64,000 nt of DNA, taken from the NCBI GenBank assembly GCA_002416125.1, contig DIBU01000022.1:186001-250000 (forward strand). Reading direction: 5' to 3'. This document shows positions 1 through 6,791 of this stretch, one piece after another. The notes beneath the pieces are model-generated. The model saw only the letters and a program-made list of their open reading frames with translations. It made no database searches and was not told the DNA's origin. Position numbers and translations under genes: made by a program. Position 1 is the first letter of the stretch. Each line of letters opens with the position of its first letter. This DNA is from Halieaceae bacterium UBA5044. GTDB taxonomy: Bacteria > Pseudomonadota > Gammaproteobacteria > Pseudomonadales > Halieaceae.

Positions 1-669
1 CTTGGCGATCTCTACCAGCAGCCTGTCACCCCGGCCGTGGCCGATGGAGTCGTTGATCCGTTTGAAGTTGTCCAGGTCGATAAAGAGCAGTGCAGCGTAG
101 GACTTGCGACGTTGGCTGCGCTTCAGAATGCGCACCAGCTGTTCATTGAAATTGCGGCGGTTTGGCAGGTTCGTCAGCGGGTCGTAGTAGGCCAGATAAC
201 GCAACCGGTCTTCCTGGCGACGCAGGGCGTTGAAGGCCTGGCTGGCACGCAGCATGTACTGTACATCCCTGCCCAGCAGGGACCAGTTTACCGGCTTGGT
301 TTTGTACTGGGTGGCGCCGGCGTCAAAGCCCAGGTCGATGGAGTCCCGATCGTCGGAGCCCGTGACGATCATGATGGGGATGGACTCCCCCTGGGGCATC
401 TCGCGAATAAGCTTGCAGACTTCAAGCCCCGACATGCCCGGCATTTCGACATCCAGGAATACCAGGTCTGGCCGTTCAGACGAAAACAGCTCCAGCGCCT
501 CTGGGCCACTGCTGGCCTCGATGACAATCATGTCCTCGGCTTCCAGGCACTGCCGTGTCAATAAACGCACAATCTGGTCATCATCACAGACCAGGATTTT
601 TGCGCGTAGCGGGTGTGAACTGGACTGTGGCATCAGTACGTTATGCGCGGCAACCTGAAGATCGGTCAA
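1..669 (-). CDS. Response regulator with GGDEF domain (diguanylate cyclase, PleD-like), partial
   Basis: Cut by the left window edge. The visible part has a receiver domain with the acidic cluster CDDD, a phospho-acceptor in VFLDVEMPGMSG and the TKPV lysine region. It then enters a GGDEF domain (DPLTNLPNRRNF, LFIDLDNFKRIND) and stops just before the GGDEF signature, so catalytic competence cannot be judged. The expected role is phosphorylation-controlled c-di-GMP synthesis. Two starts are possible: ATG at 633 has no ribosome site, whereas TTG at 669 has GGAG eight bases upstream and adds a 12-residue extension, so I used TTG. It lies 87 bp downstream of another c-di-GMP gene on the same strand and may be co-transcribed with it. 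Confidence 0.82.
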   Translation of the reverse strand, partial: MTDLQVAAHNVLMPQSSSHPLRAKILVCDDDQIVRLLTRQCLEAEDMIVIEASSGPEALELFSSERPDLVFLDVEMPGMSGLEVCKLIREMPQGESIPIMIVTGSDDRDSIDLGFDAGATQYKTKPVNWSLLGRDVQYMLRASQAFNALRRQEDRLRYLAYYDPLTNLPNRRNFNEQLVRILKRSQRRKSYAALLFIDLDNFKRINDSIGHGRGDRLLVEIAK

Positions 670-756
670 GGCTACCACTCCGTGTCGCTACCGCATAGGC
701 TTCTTTGTCCAAGGCGCCGATGCAAGGCTGCGTATCGCGGGCCCTGTTACAAAATG

Positions 757-2466
757 TCAGGATGATATGCGCTCCCGCTGCTTGAAGCGCTGCTCCTGTA
801 CGAAGCGCGGCAGCTGCTGCAGTGGAATGGCTTTGCTGTAGTAGAAGCCCTGAACCTGCTCGCAATTCTGGCCGCGCAGGAAGCTGACCTGCTCGTGATT
901 CTCAACGCCCTCTGCGATTACTTCGATTTCCAGGCGTCGGGCCATTTCTATGATCAGGCTGCACACCGCCGCCTGCTGCGGGTTATGAGGCAGGTCCCTC
1001 ACGAAAGCTGCGTCGACCTTGATGGCGGAGATGGGTAGCTCGGTGAGGTGGGTGAGTTGAGAGAAACCGGTGCCGAAGTCGTCCAGCGAAAAACGGATGC
1101 CCATCTGCATCAGTTCGTGCATGCGTGCCTTGATGGCAGAGGGATCTTTCAGGATGGTGGTTTCTGTCAGTTCGAATTCCAGGCGAGCGGGATTTGCACC
1201 CGTGCGCTGCAGAATGTCTTTCACCGCAGTGATGAACCGATCGTCCTGAATCTGCGAGAACGAAATATTGACCGCCACCACAACGTCATGCATCTGCTGG
1301 TCACCCAGCCAATTGAGGGCGCAGCAGGCGTGCTGTATGACCTGATAACCGATGGTTTTCATCAGGCCCATGTCTTCACATTCGGCGATGAATTCACCGG
1401 GACAGATCAGGCCGCGTTGCGGATGATTCCAGCGCAGCAGGGCTTCCAGCCCCGCCAGCTGCCCGCGCTCAAGGTTCATGCGCGGCTGATAATGCAGCTC
1501 GAACTGGTTGTGCCGCGCCGCCAGGCGCAATTCGGCAGCGAGCGTGCTGGTGCCCTGCATATCAAATTGCAGGTGATCGCTGTAAGCCACGAAGCGGCAG
1601 CCGCTGATCGTCTTGGCCTGCAGCATGGCACTGCGTGCATGGTCCATGAGCTCGCTCATACTGGAGGCATCGTCCGGGTAGAGCGCACCGCCAATACTCG
1701 CGTCTATGGCCACGTGCTGGCCCTCGAGGTAGTAGGGTGCCGCAATGGCCTGCAGCATCTTGTCTGCAATGCGTGCCATGTCGGCGGGCGTGCCTACATC
1801 CTCGAGTATCACCGCAAACTCGTCTCCGCCGAGGCGAGCGATACTGTCACTGCTACGCAGCTTGCTCAGCATGCGCTGGCTCAACGCCTGGATAACCGCG
1901 TCCCCATTCTGTTCACCGTAGTGATCATTGATGTTGGTGAACTGGTCGACATTGAGGTAGAGCAGGGCCGTCTTGAAGCGGTAGCGCTGCGAGCGCTGCA
2001 TGGCGCGTTCGAGGTGAGCGCGAAAGCCGGCCCGGTTGAGTGTGCCGGTGAGGGTATCGCGGTTGGACAGTTCGCTGATGGTGCTGCGGGCCTGTTTCAG
2101 CTCGATGCTGTAGTCGAGCAGTCGGTGCAGCATGGGATCTTGCAGTTGCCCGCGCACCAGGTAGTCCTGTGCGCCGCTGTCCCGCAGCTGGCGTAACTGC
2201 TCGCTGTCCGGCACGCTGTCGCGCAGAAGAATGATGGGCAGGGACGGTACGTGTTTCTGTGCCAGGCGCAGCAGGTAGTCGGTTTCGGGCCCTGCGGCGA
2301 GGATGACGGCCTCTATCGCAGGGTCTGTCAGCGTATCCAGCGGGCGCTCAAGGGAGGTGCTGCTGCTCAACCGGAATCGGCGGGGCTCGGCGCGGTCCAG
2401 GCAGTCTGCCAGGATCAGATGGTCTGTTTTGTTGGCTGAAATCGCCAGAATCGTTCGCAGATCCAC
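757..2466 (-). CDS. GGDEF-EAL domain protein with degenerate receiver-like N-terminus
   Basis: 569 aa. Residues 1-130 look like a receiver fold, but the phospho-acceptor position reads AVILAAGPE, so it probably cannot be phosphorylated. A GGDEF domain follows with an intact RLGGDEFAVI signature. The C-terminal EAL domain carries EALLRWNHP, DDFGTGFS, the EGVE glutamate and the QGFYYSKA end motif, so phosphodiesterase activity is expected; cyclase activity is possible. It is cytosolic, with no membrane segments. The start is GTG at 2466 with GGGGAG a few bases upstream. Together with the downstream receiver-GGDEF gene it forms a c-di-GMP pair. Which enzymatic direction dominates cannot be told from sequence. 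Confidence 0.88.
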   Translation of the reverse strand: MDLRTILAISANKTDHLILADCLDRAEPRRFRLSSSTSLERPLDTLTDPAIEAVILAAGPETDYLLRLAQKHVPSLPIILLRDSVPDSEQLRQLRDSGAQDYLVRGQLQDPMLHRLLDYSIELKQARSTISELSNRDTLTGTLNRAGFRAHLERAMQRSQRYRFKTALLYLNVDQFTNINDHYGEQNGDAVIQALSQRMLSKLRSSDSIARLGGDEFAVILEDVGTPADMARIADKMLQAIAAPYYLEGQHVAIDASIGGALYPDDASSMSELMDHARSAMLQAKTISGCRFVAYSDHLQFDMQGTSTLAAELRLAARHNQFELHYQPRMNLERGQLAGLEALLRWNHPQRGLICPGEFIAECEDMGLMKTIGYQVIQHACCALNWLGDQQMHDVVVAVNISFSQIQDDRFITAVKDILQRTGANPARLEFELTETTILKDPSAIKARMHELMQMGIRFSLDDFGTGFSQLTHLTELPISAIKVDAAFVRDLPHNPQQAAVCSLIIEMARRLEIEVIAEGVENHEQVSFLRGQNCEQVQGFYYSKAIPLQQLPRFVQEQRFKQRERISS

Positions 2467-2678
2467 AGGCTCCCCGCATCATCCTTATATCGCCGCCTTC
2501 GGGCTCGCGCCCCACCGGCGTGGTTATATCGCTGCTTATTCTATATTTAACATGAGGTTATACGTAGTATGTGAGAGAAATTCTAGTAATTTTTCGCAAA
2601 CACCGACGCATTCACATTTTTTTCCGGCGAAGAGGTCCGCAGTGCCGACCTTGCACGCGGCGACATCCGCTTGAATTG

Positions 2679-2687
2679 TGCTAGAAT
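2679..2687 (+). promoter_or_regulatory. Extended -10 promoter element of nadA
   Basis: TGC-TAGAAT is an extended -10 box about 30 bp upstream of the nadA ATG. No good -35 is visible. Its position overlaps the GTG at 2678 that would open a longer reading frame, which argues against that upstream start. The region 2467-2716 is clearly more A+T-rich than its surroundings and holds no gene. Confidence 0.5.
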
Positions 2688-2716
2688 CCTCCGCCTTTTC
2701 GCACGACGGGCCGATC

Positions 2717-3790
2717 ATGAGCATTGCCTCCGACAAGCTGGAATCCATCCGCAAGCAGGTTCAGGTTCATCTGGATAATGCTCAGCGGCACGAGCTGAGC
2801 CCCGAGCAGGAGCGCGAGCTGTGCGCGCGCATTGGCGAGCGTCTGCGCGCGGAAAATGCGGTGATTGTTGCGCATTACTACACCGCCCCGGCGATTCAGG
2901 CGCTGGCCGAGGCGACCGGTGGCTGCGTGTCGGATTCTCTGGAAATGGCGCGCTTTGGGCACGATCACCCGGCGACCACGCTGATTGTGGCCGGGGTACG
3001 TTTTATGGGGGAAACCGCGAAAATCCTCACCCCCGAAAAGCGTGTGCTGATGCCCACGCTTGAGGCGACCTGCTCCCTGGATCTCGGTTGTCCGATCGAG
3101 GAATTTTCAGCCTTCTGTGATGCGCATCCAGACCGCGAGGTGGTGGTGTATGCCAATACCTCGGCGGCGGTAAAGGCGCGCGCGGACTGGGTAGTAACCT
3201 CGAGCATTGCCCTGGATGTGGCCGAGCACCTGGCGGCGCAGGGCAAGAAGATCATCTGGGCCCCGGACAAACACCTTGGGGACTATGTGCGCCGCCAGAG
3301 CGGTGCCGACATCCTCATGTGGGACGGCGCCTGTATTGTGCATGAGGAATTCAAGGCCCGCGGGATAGCCGATCTGAAACGGGTCTATCCGGACGCCGCG
3401 GTGCTGGTGCACCCCGAGTCGCCTGCGGCGGTTCTCGAACTGGCCGATCGGGTCGGTTCGACCACGCAGATCATCCGCGCCGCCAGGGAGATGCCGAACC
3501 CCCGTTTTATCGTCGCCACGGACCAGGGCATCTTCTACAAGCTGCAACAGCAGGCACCGGACAAGGAATTCATTATCGCCCCGACGGCGGGCAATGGCGC
3601 TACCTGTCGCAGCTGCGCCAATTGCCCCTGGATGGCAATGAACGAACTGGAAGCGCTGGATCAGGTGTTTGAACGCGGCGGCAACGAGGTATTCGTCGAC
3701 CCGGTCGTAGGGCAGCAAGCCATGGTGCCGTTGCGCCGCATGCTCGATTTTGCCGCCAATCTCAACAAGAGCGTGCTGGGTCGCGCCTGA
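2717..3790 (+). CDS. nadA: Quinolinate synthase NadA
   Basis: 357 aa, close to the usual size of about 350. It condenses iminoaspartate with dihydroxyacetone phosphate to quinolinate in de novo NAD synthesis, using an oxygen-sensitive [4Fe-4S] cluster. Visible signatures are VAHYYT near the N-terminus, the TGGCVSDSLEMA block, EATCSLDLGCP, WDGACIVHEEF and the C-terminal CRSCANCPW motif, which together supply the cluster cysteines. ATG 2717 fits other NadA N-termini; an in-frame GTG at 2678 would add 13 residues across the promoter. It converges with bepA, with 1 bp between the two stop codons. The nadA, bepA, tusA-like order is also known in Pseudomonas. Confidence 0.96.
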   Translation: MSIASDKLESIRKQVQVHLDNAQRHELSPEQERELCARIGERLRAENAVIVAHYYTAPAIQALAEATGGCVSDSLEMARFGHDHPATTLIVAGVRFMGETAKILTPEKRVLMPTLEATCSLDLGCPIEEFSAFCDAHPDREVVVYANTSAAVKARADWVVTSSIALDVAEHLAAQGKKIIWAPDKHLGDYVRRQSGADILMWDGACIVHEEFKARGIADLKRVYPDAAVLVHPESPAAVLELADRVGSTTQIIRAAREMPNPRFIVATDQGIFYKLQQQAPDKEFIIAPTAGNGATCRSCANCPWMAMNELEALDQVFERGGNEVFVDPVVGQQAMVPLRRMLDFAANLNKSVLGRA

Positions 3791-3791
3791 T

Positions 3792-5258
3792 TCAGATATC
3801 CATGCGTTCGCGCAAGGTGTTGATATCGCTCAGGCGCTCGTTGATGCGCGCAGCCGCGACGTGGTTTGAGCCCACCAGCTTCAGTGCATAGCTCAACTGT
3901 TTCTCAGCCTCACCCAGGTTGCCCGTAAGGATGAAATATTCGGCGCGAGATTGATGCAGGCCGACAATATTTCCTGACAGGCCCTGAACCTCGGCCAGCA
4001 GATACCAGAGTGCGGGGTCCTCGGGCCGGACCTTGCTCTGCTCCAGCAGCACAGCCTCCGAAATATGCGGTTTGCGGTCTTGCATCAGAGCCCGCGCATA
4101 CGCCATCGCCAGCGGGTGGCTGCCGGGAGAGAGCTTCAGCTCATGCTCCAGCAGCTCTGCCGCCTTACCCGGCTCGCCGCGCGTCATGAGGATGTCTGCA
4201 TTGGCCAGCTTGTACTCGAGGCGTTCCGGGTTGCTGGACCAGATGCTGTCCAGTTCCAGTGCGGCCTGATCCACCCGGCCCGCCTCCGTCAGCGCCAGAA
4301 CCAGGCCGTAGGTGGATGCCTCGCGTGAGCGCGTATTGCCATCCAGCTCACCGCGAAACTGCTGTATCGCGGCCTCCGGTGTTGCGGCGAGGTGGTTGGC
4401 AACCCGGGCGCGCATCAACTGGTATTGCAGGTCATCCCGGTTCGCCGGGCTGGCGTACTGGCGCGCCCGGTTGCGGGTGTCGGCAATGCGGTTTTCCGAA
4501 AGGGGGTGGGTGCGCAGGAACTCGGGGATGCGGTTGCCGCTGGCGTAGCGCGAGGCCTGCAGCATGCGCTCGAACATGGCCGGTGTTGCATGCGGGTCGA
4601 GGCCGGCCGCAACCAGCGTCTGCATCCCTACACGGTCGGCTTCCGCCTCGTTGCTGCGGCTGTAACGCAATGCCGAATCCTGGGCTGCCGCCTGGGCCGC
4701 AGACAGTGCGGCCATGCCCGCATCGCCGCCGGCCGTGGCCAGCAACACGAAGCCCGCCAGCATGGCGGCCAGGTTCAGCGGCTGCTGATTGCGCTGGAAC
4801 TCCACACGGCGCGAGAAGTGACGCTGGCTCAGGTGCGCGATTTCATGTGCCAGCACCGAGGCCAGTTCGTCTTCCGTCTGGGCATACATCAGCAGGCCGT
4901 TGTGCACGCCGATCACGCCCCCGGGGACGGCAAACGCGTTGATAGTCGGGTTGTCGACCAGCACCAGGTCGATGCGCCGGTCCTCCAGCTGACTGTGTAT
5001 GACCAGACGGTAGATCAGGTCTTCGAGGTAGTCGAACAGCAGCGGGTCGTCCATGGTGGCCGCCTGGCTGCGGAAAATCTTCAGCCAGGTACGCCCCAGC
5101 TGATACTCGTATTCGGCGGAGAACAGGCTGGTGCTGGACTCGCCCAGATTGGGCAGCTTTAGCCCTTCCACAGCCTGTGTCGAAGCCGCAGCCAGGGGCA
5201 GCAGTGTCGCCAGCAGGGCGGCGTGCAGCAGGGTCGGTCTGAAACGTCGGAGCAGCAT
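3792..5258 (-). CDS. bepA: BepA-type periplasmic M48 metalloprotease with TPR repeats
   Basis: 488 aa, almost the length of E. coli BepA (487). A Sec signal peptide covers residues 1-29 (TLLPLAAASTQA). The M48 zinc motif HEIAH is at 138-142 and the third-ligand region NEAEAD at about 203-208. The C-terminal half (about 310-488) is alpha-helical with TPR-like repeats. The family assembles or degrades outer-membrane proteins such as LptD at the BAM complex. The frame stays open to 5465, but those 69 codons look non-secretory; ATG 5258 puts the signal peptide at the N-terminus, so I chose it. It is divergent from the tusA-like gene and convergent with nadA. Confidence 0.92.
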   Translation of the reverse strand: MLLRRFRPTLLHAALLATLLPLAAASTQAVEGLKLPNLGESSTSLFSAEYEYQLGRTWLKIFRSQAATMDDPLLFDYLEDLIYRLVIHSQLEDRRIDLVLVDNPTINAFAVPGGVIGVHNGLLMYAQTEDELASVLAHEIAHLSQRHFSRRVEFQRNQQPLNLAAMLAGFVLLATAGGDAGMAALSAAQAAAQDSALRYSRSNEAEADRVGMQTLVAAGLDPHATPAMFERMLQASRYASGNRIPEFLRTHPLSENRIADTRNRARQYASPANRDDLQYQLMRARVANHLAATPEAAIQQFRGELDGNTRSREASTYGLVLALTEAGRVDQAALELDSIWSSNPERLEYKLANADILMTRGEPGKAAELLEHELKLSPGSHPLAMAYARALMQDRKPHISEAVLLEQSKVRPEDPALWYLLAEVQGLSGNIVGLHQSRAEYFILTGNLGEAEKQLSYALKLVGSNHVAAARINERLSDINTLRERMDI

Positions 5259-5394
5259 ACGCTCTATACATACCACGTGTAATGACAGCCGCGCGGGCCA
5301 ACGGCATTCCCTGTATTGTACGTGAACGGCGCACGGGCGGCCCAGCACAGTAACAGTCCCTGTGATGATCGTTTTACAGAAAAGTTCAGCGCTG

Positions 5395-5423
5395 TTGGGG
5401 TGTATCGGATGAATGGATATACT
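5395..5423 (+). promoter_or_regulatory. Sigma70-type promoter of the tusA-like/perM/M16 operon
   Basis: TTGGGG (5395-5400), a 17-bp spacer and TATACT (5418-5423) lie 27 bp before the ATG. Spacing is ideal and five of six -10 bases match consensus. It would drive the three genes that follow with gaps of 18 and 4 bp. Confidence 0.6.
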
Positions 5424-5449
5424 GCGCGGCGAACCAACCCGGCAGGTGA

Positions 5450-5692
5450 ATGATGCAGAAGGCAAGGGACGCAGTGGTGGAGGTCGATGCGCAGGGGCTT
5501 GATTGCCCGATGCCGCTGCTGCTGGCGAAGAGGGCGCTTAACGGGATGGAGGCCGGGGCATGTTTGCGGGTTCTCGCGACTGACCGCGGTTCTCTGCGCG
5601 ACTTCCGGGTATTCGCGGAGCAGTCCGGCCACGCGCTGCTGGCCTCCGACGAGCACGATGGCATTTATTCCTATCTGCTGAAAAAGCGGTAG
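5450..5692 (+). CDS. TusA-family sulfurtransferase-like protein
   Basis: 80 aa, a full-length TusA/SirA fold. The signature GLDCPMP carries the persulfide-forming cysteine. Family members pass sulfur to tRNA thiolation, molybdenum cofactor or other acceptors. In Pseudomonas the TusA-like gene next to nadA and the M48 protease (PA1006) is linked to molybdenum homeostasis, and this gene has the same neighbours, so that role is more likely than canonical TusA. Two ATGs abut (5450 and 5453); the preceding GGCAGGTGA gives little to choose between them. A PerM-like gene follows 18 bp downstream. Confidence 0.87.
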   Translation: MMQKARDAVVEVDAQGLDCPMPLLLAKRALNGMEAGACLRVLATDRGSLRDFRVFAEQSGHALLASDEHDGIYSYLLKKR

Positions 5693-5710
5693 GCAACGGG
5701 AAGCGGCAGC

Positions 5711-6787
5711 ATGCTGGATATTTTCAATAAGTGGTACAAGCGCTACCTGTTCGAGGAAGAGTCGGTGCTTCTGCTGGTGCTGCTCGTCGTCGCGGTAGCG
5801 TTGCTGATGACGATCGGCGACATCCTCGCGCCGGTCGTGGCCTCCATTGTACTCGCCTATCTCATGCAGGGTCTTGCGGGGCGGCTGGAGCAGCGCGGCT
5901 TACCGGGCTGGGTGGGCGTAAGCGTGGCCTATACCCTGTTCGTCGGTATTTTCTTCGGTGTGACGCTCGGTCTGCTGCCTCTGGTCTGGCGTCAGCTGGT
6001 GGCGCTGGCCTCGGAAATGCCGCGTATGTTGGAGCAGGGCCGGCAGCTGCTGACCCTGCTGCCCGGTCGCTATCCGGATGTCGTCAGCCAGCAGCAGATC
6101 AATCAGATGGTGGCGCTGGCGCAGGCAGAGCTGGGCGGTCTCGGTCAGCAGGTGGTGACGCGGTCGCTGGCGACCATCCCCAGTATTCTCACCTTGCTGG
6201 TCTACATGATCCTGATTCCCATCCTTGTCTTCTTCTTTCTCAAGGATCGGCAGCAGATCCTGAGCTGGCTGGCCACCTTTCTGCCCAGCGAGCGCCCCTT
6301 GCTGCGGCGTATCTGGTCGGAGATGGACACCCAGGTTGCCAACTATGCGCGAGGCAAGGTGCTGGAGATCCTGATCGTCGGGTCAGTCAGCTATGTATGC
6401 TTTACCTTCCTGCAGCTCAATTACGCGGCCCTGCTGGCCCTGTGCGTCGGCCTGTCGGTGATCATCCCCTACCTGGGTGCCGCGCTTGTGACGCTGCCGG
6501 TACTGCTGGTGGGTTTTTTCCAGTGGGGGTTCACCAGTGAATTTTACTGGCTGATGGCGGTCTATTTTGTCATCCAGGGTCTGGACGGCAATGTTCTGGT
6601 GCCCCTGCTGTTCTCCGAGGCCGTGAACCTGCATCCGGTGGCCATCATTCTCGCCGTGTTGTTTTTTGGCGGTATCTGGGGAGTGTGGGGCGTTTTCTTT
6701 GCCATTCCCCTGGCAACCCTGATCAAGGCAGTGATCAATGCCTGGCCCACGCCCATGGAGGGCGATAACCAACGCAGTCTGGAGTAA
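5711..6787 (+). CDS. AI-2E family / PerM-like membrane transporter
   Basis: 358 aa polytopic inner-membrane protein with about seven to eight hydrophobic helices. Near the start is a double helix (VLLLVLLVVAVALLM...). A soluble loop at roughly 95-150 follows, then four helices in the last third with the family's DGNVLVPLLFSEAVNLHP segment. The family includes E. coli PerM and TqsA; substrates are mostly unproven, so export of a small molecule or ion is only a guess. It lies between the tusA-like gene and the M16 protease in one operon. Confidence 0.85.
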   Translation: MLDIFNKWYKRYLFEEESVLLLVLLVVAVALLMTIGDILAPVVASIVLAYLMQGLAGRLEQRGLPGWVGVSVAYTLFVGIFFGVTLGLLPLVWRQLVALASEMPRMLEQGRQLLTLLPGRYPDVVSQQQINQMVALAQAELGGLGQQVVTRSLATIPSILTLLVYMILIPILVFFFLKDRQQILSWLATFLPSERPLLRRIWSEMDTQVANYARGKVLEILIVGSVSYVCFTFLQLNYAALLALCVGLSVIIPYLGAALVTLPVLLVGFFQWGFTSEFYWLMAVYFVIQGLDGNVLVPLLFSEAVNLHPVAIILAVLFFGGIWGVWGVFFAIPLATLIKAVINAWPTPMEGDNQRSLE

Positions 6788-6791
6788 GTTC

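Noticed and set aside
1048..2196. 382-aa open frame on the plus strand
   Set aside because: It lies entirely antisense to the GGDEF-EAL gene, whose motifs are unmistakable. It has no recognisable domain and is typical of shadow frames in high-G+C DNA.
2678..2716. GTG at 2678 as the nadA start
   Set aside because: It overlaps the extended -10 box TGC-TAGAAT and would add 13 residues not seen in NadA. ATG 2717 is preferred.
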